Assembly (NCBI GenBank): GCA_947456855.1
Contig: CANGTR010000004.1
Span: 1-64,000 of the forward strand
DNA: 64,000 bases
Direction: 5' to 3'
From: Sphingobacteriia bacterium
Lineage (GTDB): Bacteria > Bacteroidota > Bacteroidia > Chitinophagales > Chitinophagaceae
Numbering within the stretch: position 1 is the first letter of the stretch; every line of letters begins with the position of its first letter. This document shows positions 16,319 through 25,429 of this stretch, one piece after another. A model generated the notes under the pieces. The model saw only the letters and a program-made list of their open reading frames with translations. It was not told the DNA's origin and made no database searches. Both the position numbers and the translations under genes were made by a program.

Positions 16319-17447
16319 TAGTCAAGATGTATACAAGTATTGTATCATCATTCTTTTTTCTTGTTTTGCTATTCTAAATAGCAATGCACAAGTTGTCAAT
16401 ACAGGAATCAATGATACGGCAGCAGGAAAAAGTATAGGAAAGTTTAAAGTGTCCTCTTATCTAGATACATATTGGGGAACTGATTTTCAAAATCAAGTTC
16501 ATACCACTGTGCCATATACTGTTTCGATGAATACAATCAATCAACCAAAAATTAATTTGGCAATGATTGATGTACGTTATCAAGGAGAAAAATATAGGTT
16601 TAAAATTTTACCAGGAATTGGAACCTATATGAAAGCTAATTATAGCAATGAAAAGGGAATTGCCCAATATATTGTAGAAGCAAATGCAGGAGTGTTGCTA
16701 TCTAAAAAAAAGAAGATTTGGCTTGATGCAGGTATACTAAGTTCTCCATATACCAATGAAAGTGCGATAAGTAAAGACCAGCTTTTATACACAAGATCCT
16801 TTGGACCAGAATATGCACCATACTATTTAACCGGATTTAAACTCAGTCTTCCGATTCATTCAACAATCAATCTCTATTTGTATTTGATAAATGGATGGCA
16901 AGAAATAAAAAGGCAGGGTAATAGTTTAGCCTTCGGCACACAAGTAGAATATCGTCCTAATGATAAAAACTTATTTAACTGGAATACCTATTTAGGAAAC
17001 GAATCATCTCCACTTACACCCAATTATCGAACTCGTTTTTTTACCGATTTTTATTGGTTGTATAATCCAAATAAAAAGATGTCAATGGCTTTAAGTGCCT
17101 ATTGGGGGAGTCAGCAAAGAATAAATGCTAGTGGAAAAATTAGTGCTGATAGTTGGGGGCAAATGAACCTGTCAATGTCTTATGTATTATACAAAAACTG
17201 GTCGGTATCTGCTAGGGTAGAGCGATTTATAGACCCCACATTAGTGATGATTTCTCCAATAACCAATGCCAATGGATTTAGAACCAACAGCTTCAGTACT
17301 TGTTTGAATTGGGCCATTAATAAAAATATCTTATGGAGAACCGAATGTAGATTGTTTAATGGATCTAACGCTGTCTATTTGAATCAACAAAATCTTCCTT
17401 CCAATCAATTAACTTGGGGATTAACCAGTATTGTTGTTCAGTTTTAA
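16296..17447 (+). CDS. OmpL-like outer-membrane beta-barrel porin (BBP2 type); start uncertain
   Basis: A beta-barrel protein of about 380 residues with alternating amphipathic strands: KFKVSSYLDTYWGTDF at the start, then many Tyr/Trp-rich strands, ending in LTWGLTSIVVQF with the C-terminal aromatic residue typical of BAM substrates. This fits the putative porin-2 (OmpL-like) family. The frame has no usable ATG: GTG 16296 or TTG 16305 would start inside the upstream gene. An ATG at 16327 begins a good signal peptide (MYTSIVSSFFF) one frame away, meeting this frame at a run of six T. A one-base loss, phase variation or a non-ATG coupled start are all possible. Confidence 0.75.
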   Translation: MRSRLYNNSQDVYKYCIIILFSCFAILNSNAQVVNTGINDTAAGKSIGKFKVSSYLDTYWGTDFQNQVHTTVPYTVSMNTINQPKINLAMIDVRYQGEKYRFKILPGIGTYMKANYSNEKGIAQYIVEANAGVLLSKKKKIWLDAGILSSPYTNESAISKDQLLYTRSFGPEYAPYYLTGFKLSLPIHSTINLYLYLINGWQEIKRQGNSLAFGTQVEYRPNDKNLFNWNTYLGNESSPLTPNYRTRFFTDFYWLYNPNKKMSMALSAYWGSQQRINASGKISADSWGQMNLSMSYVLYKNWSVSARVERFIDPTLVMISPITNANGFRTNSFSTCLNWAINKNILWRTECRLFNGSNAVYLNQQNLPSNQLTWGLTSIVVQF

Positions 17448-17941
17448 CCAAATACCACTTCATTTACTGCTCCTGGCCATTTTCCAAACTTATCATCTAC
17501 CGCCTTATACCTAAAGTTGAAAATACCTTTCAATTGTGCTTTTACCATGATGGTATTGGCGATATCGCCTAGAATCCAAAGCGGTAGTTTGTAATGAACA
17601 ATATCGGTCATTTCAACACCACCATCGATGGCTTTAAAATGATGTTGATGGTGCCACATGCTGTATGGACCATAGCGTTGCTCATCTACAAAATACTGTT
17701 GCTCAGCTACATGCGTAATCTCAGTCATCCAATACAAAGGAATGCCTAAGATGGGCTTAACCGTATATTCAATGATTTGACCTGCATACATCCGGTCGCC
17801 ATGGTGTTTACTCAAAATAGTAAACCCTAAATTATCAGGGGTAATATCTTTTAGATTATCGGGTTTACTGAAGAAATCCCAAGCTTTCTCAAGGGTAATG
17901 GGTATTTTTTGAACTGTTTTTATACTATATACACTAGACAT
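17444..17941 (-). CDS. SRPBCC (START-like) domain protein
   Basis: A 165-residue helix-grip protein opening with SIKTVQKIPITLEKAWDFFSKPDNLKDITPDNLGF and containing VEMTDIVHYKLPLWILGD. This is the pattern of SRPBCC ligand-binding proteins often labelled cell-division-inhibitor-like or SRPBCC family protein. The fold encloses a hydrophobic cavity for small ligands; no catalytic residues stand out. Function unknown. Its stop overlaps the porin stop by four bases (convergent), and it is divergent from the large helicase gene. Confidence 0.85.
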   Translation of the reverse strand: MSSVYSIKTVQKIPITLEKAWDFFSKPDNLKDITPDNLGFTILSKHHGDRMYAGQIIEYTVKPILGIPLYWMTEITHVAEQQYFVDEQRYGPYSMWHHQHHFKAIDGGVEMTDIVHYKLPLWILGDIANTIMVKAQLKGIFNFRYKAVDDKFGKWPGAVNEVVFG

Positions 17942-17989
17942 AATTGAAGGATTAACTAAATAACAGTTTTTAAGTAATAAGGTTCATGG

Positions 17990-17997
17990 TATCTTTA
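17990..17997 (+). promoter_or_regulatory. near-consensus -7 box TATCTTTA four bases before the helicase ATG
   Basis: One mismatch to TAnnTTTG. Only four bases separate it from the ATG at 18002, again implying a leaderless mRNA if the box is used. Confidence 0.3.
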
Positions 17998-18001
17998 TTG
18001 T

Positions 18002-21000
18002 ATGGCAACAAAGCAAGAACAGCTGGTACATTTTCAAGGTATTTACCAGTCTCTGAATGAAGCACAAAAAAAAGCAGTAGATAGTTTAGAAGGACCAGTG
18101 ATGGTAATTGCCGGACCTGGTACCGGGAAAACACAAATTTTAAGTGCAAGGATTGGCAAGATTTTATTGGATACTGATACAAGACCTGAGAACATTCTTT
18201 GTTTAACCTATACAGATGCTGGTGTTATGGCCATGCGCAAAAGATTGTTGGGGTTTATTGGGCCAGATGCCTACAAAGTAAATATTTATACTTTTCATGC
18301 ATTCTGTAACGATATCATTCAAGATAATTTGTCTTTATTCGAAAAGACAGCTTTAGACCCTATTTCGGAATTAGAGAGTATTGAGCTTTTCAAAGAGTTA
18401 ATTGATTCGTTCCCTAAAAATCATCCACTCAAAAGATACAGAGGAGATGTATATTTTGAAATCAATAATTTAAAGCAGCTTTTCAGTAACATGAAAAGAG
18501 AAGGATGGAATTCGGATCAAATTGTTAAAGCAATAGATGAATACATAACTGATTTGCCTAATAGAGAAGGCTATTCGTATCAAAAAGCATATAAGCAGTT
18601 TAAGAAAGGAGATTTAAAGCAAAACAAAATTGATGAAGAAATAGAGAAAATGGAGAAACTGCGAGCAGCAGTTAATGAATTTGACCGTTATCAAGCAATG
18701 ATGAAAAATCGAAATCGCTATGATTTTGATGATATGATTAATTGGGTATTGTCTGCTTTCAAAGAAAATAAATTGCTGCTAGCTAGATACCAAGAACAAT
18801 ACCAATATATATTAGTAGATGAATACCAAGATACCAGTGGAACACAAAATAGTCTTGTAACATTACTTACTGGATTTTGGAATGAGCCCAATATTTTTGT
18901 TGTAGGAGATGATGATCAGAGTATCTATCGTTTTCAGGGTGCGAATATCGAAAACATGGAACAATTCGCCGGTAAATACGCATCATCTTTGCTTACTATA
19001 GTGCTAACCAATAATTACCGATCTACTCAACCCATTCTAGATGTATCCAAAACATTGATTGATCGAAATGAGGAACGTTTGGTGAAAAAGATTGATGGGC
19101 TTTCTAAAAATTTACAAGCAGCTAATTTAAAAATCAATACAATTACTACTGCTCCATTGTTGAGAGAATATGAAACCCAACATCAGGAAATGATTCATCT
19201 AACAATTGAAATTGAACAATTATTAGCAAAAGGAATTGAGCCTGGAAAAATAGCTGTTATTTATAAAGAGAACAAATACGGTGAAGAGCTAAGTCAATAT
19301 TTTAAACAAAAAAATATTCCTGTATACAGCAAACGCAATTTGAATATTTTACAATTGCCGCTTGCCCAGAAAATGATTCTACTGTTAAAATATTTAGCAG
19401 CTGAACATGATATTCCTTATGGTGGAGACGAGATGTTGTTTGAGATCATGCATTTTGAATGGTTTGGAATTCCGGCTATTGAAATTGCCAAAATGAGTTC
19501 GGCAGTGGCCGATAAACGATTTGGAGACGATAAAATTTCATTGAGAAAATACGTTTACAACCATGCCAACCTACCACCCAAAGACTTATTTTTCGTTCCA
19601 ATTAAAGGGATAAAAGAATTGAGTAACGCTTTGGAAGAATTGATTACAGATGTTTCTAACGAAACCCTTCAAACCTTATTTGAAAATGTTATTCAAAAAG
19701 CTGGTGTGTTAACCTACATCATGCAACACGAAGAAAAACATTGGCTACTTCAAATTTTAACTGGCTTTTTTAATTTTATCAAAGAAGAAACAAGAAGAAA
19801 ACCTTTATTGAGTTTGCAAGAGCTGGTTACTGTAATAGAACTAATGGCAAAAGAATCCATTAGTTTACCATTGATTCAGGTAAGCGGTAACGACAAGGGA
19901 GTCAATTTATTAACCGCCCATGGATCTAAAGGTTTGGAATTTGAATATGTTTTTATAGTAGGCGCCAACGCTGCATTTTGGGAAAAGAAAAGAAAACCAG
20001 GTGGTGGGTATTCAATGCCTGATACATTGTTTAGTTCTCAACCAACCATTTCTGATCAGGAAGAATTAAGGAGATTGTTTTACGTTGCTATAACAAGGGC
20101 GGAAAAACAATTGGCCATTTCTTATAGCAATTTTAAAAATGATGGAAAGCCATTAGAGCCCTCCTTATTTATTGCTGAAATTCAAGAACAACAGAATTTA
20201 GCAATAGAAAGCATAAGAATTCCAATTGAAACAATTAGTCATTTCAGTGCTTTGGCTTTTGAAAAAACACTGCAGCCAGAGATCAAAAAAGTAGAGGCCG
20301 ATTTTATCACCCGACTGCTCGAAAAATTTGTAATGAATGTAACTGCATTGAATAATTATTTAAAATGTCCTTTGCAGTTCTATTTTAATAATCTGGTTCG
20401 TGTTCCATCAGGCAAATCCGAATCTACTGAGTTTGGTTCTGCTGTTCACTTTGCATTGCAAAAACTATTTCAACAAATGCAGGAAAAAGAACAATTCCCG
20501 GAATTGAAGCAATTCATTGGTGACTTTGAATGGTATATGCGTAGGCATAGAGAAAATTTTACGAAAGAGCAATTTGCCAGAAGAATGGAGTACGGGCAAG
20601 AAGTACTTAAAAATTATTACAATGCCTATTTAAATGAGTGGAATAAAATAGTAGTAATTGAAAGAACCATTAAAAATGTTGTGGTGAATGGAGTTCCACT
20701 AAAAGGAAAATTGGATAAAATTGAATTCAATGGTAAAGCGGTAAATGTAGTGGATTATAAAACTGGGGATATTGAAAAAGCCAAAGAAAAACTATTGCCC
20801 CCCAATGAAAAATATCCAAATGGTGGCGATTATTGGCGTCAAGCAGTTTTTTATAAAATTCTAGTTGACAATTATGATCAAAAGTCTTGGCAAGTAGTAA
20901 GTTCGGAATTTGATTTTATTGAACCCAACAAGAAAAAAGAATACCAAAAAATCAAATTGGTAATTACACCAGAAGATATTGCAACTGTTACGCATCAAAT

Positions 21001-21151
21001 TGAAGAAGTATGGCAAAAAATTCAATCCAGAGAATTTTATACGGGTTGCGGAAAACCAGATTGTCATTGGTGTAATTTTGTAAAAACCAATCAATTGGCT
21101 ATTGCATTACATGAATTGGATGAGGATGGAGAAAATGTTGAAATGAATTAA
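18002..21151 (+). CDS. UvrD-type superfamily 1 helicase fused to a PD-(D/E)XK Fe-S nuclease
   Basis: The N-terminal helicase has Walker A GPGTGKT (residues 38-44), Walker B VDEYQDTS, GDDDQSIYRFQGA, LTNNYRST, TAHGSKGLEF and FYVAITRAEKQ, all UvrD/AddA motifs. The C-terminal domain begins at LKCPLQFYF and includes GSAVHFALQ, KGKLDKIEF and VDYKTGD, the RecB-type nuclease core. Cysteines C789, C1016, C1021 and C1024 (CGKPDCHWC) form the split Fe-S ligand set known from AddB, Dna2 and Cas4. The protein therefore looks like a one-chain helicase-nuclease for double-strand-break processing or a related repair role. No AddB/RexB partner is nearby. A lipoprotein gene follows 11 bases downstream. Confidence 0.9.
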   Translation: MATKQEQLVHFQGIYQSLNEAQKKAVDSLEGPVMVIAGPGTGKTQILSARIGKILLDTDTRPENILCLTYTDAGVMAMRKRLLGFIGPDAYKVNIYTFHAFCNDIIQDNLSLFEKTALDPISELESIELFKELIDSFPKNHPLKRYRGDVYFEINNLKQLFSNMKREGWNSDQIVKAIDEYITDLPNREGYSYQKAYKQFKKGDLKQNKIDEEIEKMEKLRAAVNEFDRYQAMMKNRNRYDFDDMINWVLSAFKENKLLLARYQEQYQYILVDEYQDTSGTQNSLVTLLTGFWNEPNIFVVGDDDQSIYRFQGANIENMEQFAGKYASSLLTIVLTNNYRSTQPILDVSKTLIDRNEERLVKKIDGLSKNLQAANLKINTITTAPLLREYETQHQEMIHLTIEIEQLLAKGIEPGKIAVIYKENKYGEELSQYFKQKNIPVYSKRNLNILQLPLAQKMILLLKYLAAEHDIPYGGDEMLFEIMHFEWFGIPAIEIAKMSSAVADKRFGDDKISLRKYVYNHANLPPKDLFFVPIKGIKELSNALEELITDVSNETLQTLFENVIQKAGVLTYIMQHEEKHWLLQILTGFFNFIKEETRRKPLLSLQELVTVIELMAKESISLPLIQVSGNDKGVNLLTAHGSKGLEFEYVFIVGANAAFWEKKRKPGGGYSMPDTLFSSQPTISDQEELRRLFYVAITRAEKQLAISYSNFKNDGKPLEPSLFIAEIQEQQNLAIESIRIPIETISHFSALAFEKTLQPEIKKVEADFITRLLEKFVMNVTALNNYLKCPLQFYFNNLVRVPSGKSESTEFGSAVHFALQKLFQQMQEKEQFPELKQFIGDFEWYMRRHRENFTKEQFARRMEYGQEVLKNYYNAYLNEWNKIVVIERTIKNVVVNGVPLKGKLDKIEFNGKAVNVVDYKTGDIEKAKEKLLPPNEKYPNGGDYWRQAVFYKILVDNYDQKSWQVVSSEFDFIEPNKKKEYQKIKLVITPEDIATVTHQIEEVWQKIQSREFYTGCGKPDCHWCNFVKTNQLAIALHELDEDGENVEMN

Positions 21152-21162
21152 TTGAAAGAATT

Positions 21163-22587
21163 ATGTTTGCATTATCTATGATTCAATGGCGATTTCAATT
21201 AATCAAGTTGTTTGTTTTTGCATTATGCTATGGGATATGCATTAATATGAGTTCCTGTGCCAATATCATTCCACCAGGTGGGGGTCCGAGAGATAGTTTG
21301 CCTCCAAAACTAATAACCGCTTTACCCAAAGATTCTGCAGTTAATGTAAATCCCAAATTGATAACACTCAATTTTAATGAGTACTTAACCCTTCAGAATG
21401 TAAATGAAAACCTAATTGTATCGCCTACTATAAAGAATAATCCATTGGTAGATAGTAAATTAAGAACTATTACCATTAAAATAAAAGATACACTCGACCC
21501 CAATACTACTTATTCGCTTCATTTTGGTGAATCCATAAAAGATGTAAATGAGGGAAATATTTTAAGAAATTTTAAGTATGTTTTTTCAACTGGAAAAACG
21601 ATTGACGACTATAGCTACAAAGGTCGCGTTTACTTAGCTGAAAAAGGTAAAGTAGATACCACACTGCTTGTTATTTTACACAATAACTTGGATGATTCTG
21701 CCATTGTAAAAGAAAGGCCTAGGTATTATACAAGAATCAATGGCAAGGGTGAATTTAGTTTTACCAATTTATCAGCTGGTATCTTCAGGGTATATGTTTT
21801 GCCCAATGACTATTCCAAAAAATACGATGATAGCACTAAACTATTCGCCTTTAGATCTGATGACTTAGTTATCAGTAACAATACTCCATATGACACTTTA
21901 TATGCTTATGAGGCATTTAAAACAGTTGAAAAAATCACCAAGCCAACTGAAACAGCTGGTAAAAATTCGAAGGAAGACAAACGATTAAAATATGCTGCAG
22001 ATTTTGAAGGCGGACAACAAGATTTATTAAGTAATTTAAATTTGAATTTTAACAAAAAGCTTCAATCAGTTGATAGCAGTAAAATAGCTTTCTGTGACAG
22101 TAATTACAAAGCTTTAAAAGGTTATCGAATTGAACTAGATACCAGCAAAACTAAACTAAGCTTTATTTACCCATGGAAAGAATTGAGTTCCTTTAGAATT
22201 GTTATTCAAAAAGATGCCATAGCTGATACAAGTGGAATTACATTGCCAAAAACAGATACCATTCGATTTATTACCAAGAAAGAAGCAGATTATGGTAGTA
22301 TCAAATTAAGGTTTACCAATTTAAATCTATCTAAGCACCCCGTTTTACAAGTAGTAGAATCGGATTATATTGTAGAATCAATCCCGCTTACTTCCTATGA
22401 ATTGATTAGAAAATTATACAAGCCTGGCAATTATGATTTAAGGATTTTATACGATACCAATCAAAATGGCATTTGGGATCCAGGATCTTTTGGAAAAATA
22501 AAAAAGCAACCAGAAATTGTTAAGCTTATTTCAAAAGTATTTTCGGTAAGGAGTAATTGGGATAATGAAGTAACGATTGGACTCTAA
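21163..22587 (+). CDS. lipoprotein with bacterial Ig-like domain
   Basis: A signal sequence ends in the lipobox-like MSSC (C32), followed by ANIIPPGGGPRDSLPPKLI. That opening and the Big_5-type Ig domain (LNFNEYLTLQNVNENLIVSP ... LDPNTTYSLHFGESIKD, residues 45-140) match a widespread Bacteroidota outer-membrane lipoprotein. Further beta domains fill the 474 residues; DTNQNGIWDPGSFGKIKKQP near the end is a calcium-loop-like stretch. The function is unknown. A second ATG at 21178 is an equally plausible start. It is only 11 bases after the helicase gene, so it may be cotranscribed, without an obvious functional link. Confidence 0.8.
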   Translation: MFALSMIQWRFQLIKLFVFALCYGICINMSSCANIIPPGGGPRDSLPPKLITALPKDSAVNVNPKLITLNFNEYLTLQNVNENLIVSPTIKNNPLVDSKLRTITIKIKDTLDPNTTYSLHFGESIKDVNEGNILRNFKYVFSTGKTIDDYSYKGRVYLAEKGKVDTTLLVILHNNLDDSAIVKERPRYYTRINGKGEFSFTNLSAGIFRVYVLPNDYSKKYDDSTKLFAFRSDDLVISNNTPYDTLYAYEAFKTVEKITKPTETAGKNSKEDKRLKYAADFEGGQQDLLSNLNLNFNKKLQSVDSSKIAFCDSNYKALKGYRIELDTSKTKLSFIYPWKELSSFRIVIQKDAIADTSGITLPKTDTIRFITKKEADYGSIKLRFTNLNLSKHPVLQVVESDYIVESIPLTSYELIRKLYKPGNYDLRILYDTNQNGIWDPGSFGKIKKQPEIVKLISKVFSVRSNWDNEVTIGL

Positions 22588-22597
22588 CCTTAGTAAC

Positions 22598-23446
22598 CTA
22601 ATATTTATAAAATCCTTCCCCTGTTTTCTTACCCAAGAGGCCTTTCTCTACCTTTTCTTTTTGTAATGTAGATGGCGTTAATCGTTCTGGTTTACCCAAT
22701 GCTTCCCAAACAATATTACTTACACTGTAATTGATATCCATACCAATTAAATCCATCAATTTAAATGGGCCCATTTTAAAACCTGTTGCTTCCATTATGG
22801 CATCTACAGATTCTATATCGGTTAATCCTTCATTCACCATTTCCATTGCTTCTAAGTAATAATGACGAGCTACCCTATTCACAATAAAACCAGGAGCATC
22901 TTTACAAAGCACTGGCACTTTCCCCATGGTTTTAGTTAATTCAATCACCCTGTCTATTGCTGTTGATGAACTTTGCTGACCTGCTATCACTTCAACCAAT
23001 TTCATGATTGGTGCAGGATTAAAAAAGTGCATTCCTACCAACATAGACGGGTTACTCAACCCAACAGCAATATCATTTACACTAATAGATGAAGTATTTG
23101 TGGCAAAAATGGTGGTTGAATCATTGAATGCGGCAATCTTATTGAACAACTCAATCTTGGCTTCTTTTTTTTCAATAATTGCTTCGATAATTATATCTGC
23201 TTTGCAATCTGCTATATCAGTAGAGAAATGAATTAGTCCTAAAATATGGTTTTGTTCAGACTCAGGTATTTTACCCTTTTCTACCAATCGATTTATTTGC
23301 GCATGAATCTGAGCTTTACTTTTTGCTAAAGCAGTTTCGCTTAAATCGAACTGAATGGTTTTTATACCTGCCTGAATGGCTACTTGAGCAATACCGCTAC
23401 CCATGGTACCGGCTCCACATACAACGATAGATTGAATTGATTTCAT
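22598..23446 (-). CDS. 3-hydroxybutyryl-CoA (3-hydroxyacyl-CoA) dehydrogenase
   Basis: Oxidises (S)-3-hydroxyacyl-CoA to 3-oxoacyl-CoA with NAD, or the reverse for butyrate-type or PHB pathways. The Rossmann motif GAGTMGSGIAQ starts at residue 11. The catalytic-site stretch GMHFFNPAPIMKLVEVI carries the conserved His, and the C-terminal domain has GFIVNRVARHYYLEAM and MGPFKLMDLIGMD. At 282 residues it is the short stand-alone form (Hbd/PaaH), not a fused FadB. It is divergent from the merR gene. It could serve the same fatty-acid catabolism as the 44-48 kb operon. Confidence 0.93.
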   Translation of the reverse strand: MKSIQSIVVCGAGTMGSGIAQVAIQAGIKTIQFDLSETALAKSKAQIHAQINRLVEKGKIPESEQNHILGLIHFSTDIADCKADIIIEAIIEKKEAKIELFNKIAAFNDSTTIFATNTSSISVNDIAVGLSNPSMLVGMHFFNPAPIMKLVEVIAGQQSSSTAIDRVIELTKTMGKVPVLCKDAPGFIVNRVARHYYLEAMEMVNEGLTDIESVDAIMEATGFKMGPFKLMDLIGMDINYSVSNIVWEALGKPERLTPSTLQKEKVEKGLLGKKTGEGFYKY

Positions 23447-23532
23447 AATGATTAAAAGGCAAGATACTTACATCTTATCCACTCGAGCTAATTTTAGGCC
23501 TGTCAACAAGAAAATGGTGCTAATTTTATTAT

Positions 23533-24171
23533 ATGGCAAAAATAATACAACAATTGGATCTTTTTGGGATGCCTATGGAAAAACCATCTCCATCAAAAAA
23601 AACCAAACAGCCAGTAAAAAGTACAAATACTGCTTCTAAAGAAATACCTAGGCAAGATGCAGCGCCGGCTCAAATATCCTCAGTTGAGCCAATCGTTTAT
23701 TCAAATGAACAAATAGTAGTAAAAGTAAAATCAGTTTCTCCTGCTAAAGAAACGATAAAATCTGAAACCAAGAGAGGAAGAAAATCATTTAAGGAAATCA
23801 ATGCAACCATAGATCTTATTGAAATACCAGATGAAGCAACACTTCAACAAAAATTATATTATTCGATTAGCGAAGTAGCTGCATGGTTTAAAGTAAACAC
23901 TTCTTTGCTTAGGTATTGGGAAAACGAATTTGATATTTTACAACCACGCAAAACAAGAAAAGGCGATCGACTATTCAGGGTTGAGGATATTAAAAATCTA
24001 GAATTAATTTATTTTCTATTGCGACAACGCAAGTTTTCTATTGAAGGGGCAAAAAGTTATTTAAAAAACAACAAAGGTAAAATTGACACAGAAACTCAAT
24101 TGGTTAAAGCATTAACCGATTTCAAGGGATTTTTATTAGAATTAAAGTCTTCCCTAAGTTCTAAAAAATAA
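23533..24171 (+). CDS. MerR-family transcriptional regulator
   Basis: After a basic, low-complexity N-terminal tail of about 100 residues (with the opening MAKIIQQLDLFGMPMEKP), a MerR winged helix is clear: YYSISEVAAWFKVNTSLLRYWENEF ... TRKGDRLFRVEDIKNLELIYFLLRQRKFSIEGAKSYL. No C-terminal metal-binding or drug-binding domain follows, only a short helix. Such single MerR genes with an LDLFG-type N-terminus look common in Bacteroidota; their targets are unknown. It is divergent from the hydroxyacyl-CoA dehydrogenase gene, with 86 bases between, so that gene is a candidate target. Confidence 0.87.
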   Translation: MAKIIQQLDLFGMPMEKPSPSKKTKQPVKSTNTASKEIPRQDAAPAQISSVEPIVYSNEQIVVKVKSVSPAKETIKSETKRGRKSFKEINATIDLIEIPDEATLQQKLYYSISEVAAWFKVNTSLLRYWENEFDILQPRKTRKGDRLFRVEDIKNLELIYFLLRQRKFSIEGAKSYLKNNKGKIDTETQLVKALTDFKGFLLELKSSLSSKK

Positions 24172-24223
24172 ATTGCAATGCAATCGAAGATTCTCTGGAA
24201 AAACCATCAGTAATAGTCTTTCA

Positions 24224-24979
24224 TTATTGGTACTTAATTAATTGCAAATCTGAACCGTCAAAGGTTGCATAAGTAAAATTGCTGATCCAATCGCCTAAAT
24301 TGATATACCTGGTTTTTTCAGATAAATTAAAATCAATGGGTAGATGTCTATGTCCAAAAACAAAATAATCAAAATATTCTTTTTGCAATATTTCTTTTGA
24401 ATAAACAATCAACCATTCGTTTTCTGCTCCCAAAAAATGTTCATCGCCAGAACCTGTTTTTTCGCGACTTTTTCTGCTGAAATAATTAGCCAAGCCAATT
24501 CCCAAGTCTGGGTGCAGCCATCCGAATAGCCATTTGCAAATAGGGTTTCTGAAAACTTTTTTGATCAATTTATATCCATAATCTCCCGGACCTAAGCCAT
24601 CTCCATGGCCAATATAAAATCGTTTATCATTCCAAGTAAATATTTTTGGCTCATGGTAAACTGTGATATTTAATTCATTTTCAAAATACCCACTCATCCA
24701 CATATCGTGGTTGCCAATAAAAAAATGAATGGGAATTCCTGCATCTGTTATAGATGCAAGTTTGCCTAATAATCGCACATATCCTTTTGGAATTACATGT
24801 TTGTATTCGTACCAGAAATCAAACATATCTCCTACAATAAAAATAGCAGCGGCTGAATCTTTTATTTCATCAAGAAATTGAATGATTTTTTGCTCTCTTA
24901 ATATACTTGCAGCGGTATTAGGTGCACCTAAATGAAAATCAGAGAGAAAATATATTTTTTTTTCTGGGCTAATGAGCAT
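24224..24979 (-). CDS. lpxH: UDP-2,3-diacylglucosamine diphosphatase, LpxH-type
   Basis: A calcineurin-like phosphoesterase with the metal-binding series SDFHLG, GDMFDFW, GNHDMW, GHGDGLG and GHRHLP. The order and the insert with the WLHPDLG stretch match LpxH, which hydrolyses UDP-2,3-diacylglucosamine to lipid X in lipid A synthesis at the inner membrane. The length of 251 residues fits. It is the last gene of the rsfS-ftsH-LUD-GGCT-lpxH run, six bases after the GGCT gene. Together with kdsD at 56 kb it shows that the organism makes LPS. Confidence 0.9.
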   Translation of the reverse strand: MLISPEKKIYFLSDFHLGAPNTAASILREQKIIQFLDEIKDSAAAIFIVGDMFDFWYEYKHVIPKGYVRLLGKLASITDAGIPIHFFIGNHDMWMSGYFENELNITVYHEPKIFTWNDKRFYIGHGDGLGPGDYGYKLIKKVFRNPICKWLFGWLHPDLGIGLANYFSRKSREKTGSGDEHFLGAENEWLIVYSKEILQKEYFDYFVFGHRHLPIDFNLSEKTRYINLGDWISNFTYATFDGSDLQLIKYQ

Positions 24980-24985
24980 GCTTGA

Positions 24986-25417
24986 TTATTTCTTTTTTTG
25001 CAAATAGTCTAACATATCTCCACTTTCAATTAATTGACCTCTGGAAATAGTTCTATTGTACCAATAAACCCAAGCTTCACAAGATTTACTATTGTGGTAA
25101 ACAGTAGTAATTGCTCTTTTATACAATGGGGGCATATTGGCATCATCTTCATCTTGTTGAACTCCTTCATAATCATCTAACTGAGCCAATGCCCATGAAA
25201 GTTGGGAAGGTTCTTTAATATGGTACAACTCTCCTTTGATGTACAAGTCCTCATCTGTAGGAACTCCTACAATCAAGGTTTCTTTATCATACAATTTTCC
25301 TTTTACTGTAGCTTCTTGTTCAAATATAAAATAATTACTGATGTAGGCGTAAGCAGGATGTTGAAATCCGCTTCTGAGAGAACTATAAACAAATAGATAT
25401 TGAATCGCCTGTTCCAT
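24986..25417 (-). CDS. gamma-glutamylcyclotransferase-like (AIG2/GGCT fold) protein
   Basis: A 143-residue protein opening with YLFVYSSLRSGFQHPAY, a variant of the YGxLR substrate loop of the GGCT/AIG2 family, followed by the conserved acidic segment LAQLDDYEGV, whose Glu is the usual general acid/base. YKRAITTVYH and EAWVYWYN are the expected later strands. It may release 5-oxoproline from gamma-glutamyl compounds, but the family is functionally mixed. It is tightly packed between the LUD gene (12 bases) and lpxH (six bases) in one operon. Confidence 0.8.
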   Translation of the reverse strand: MEQAIQYLFVYSSLRSGFQHPAYAYISNYFIFEQEATVKGKLYDKETLIVGVPTDEDLYIKGELYHIKEPSQLSWALAQLDDYEGVQQDEDDANMPPLYKRAITTVYHNSKSCEAWVYWYNRTISRGQLIESGDMLDYLQKKK

Positions 25418-25429
25418 ACATTGAATTTA

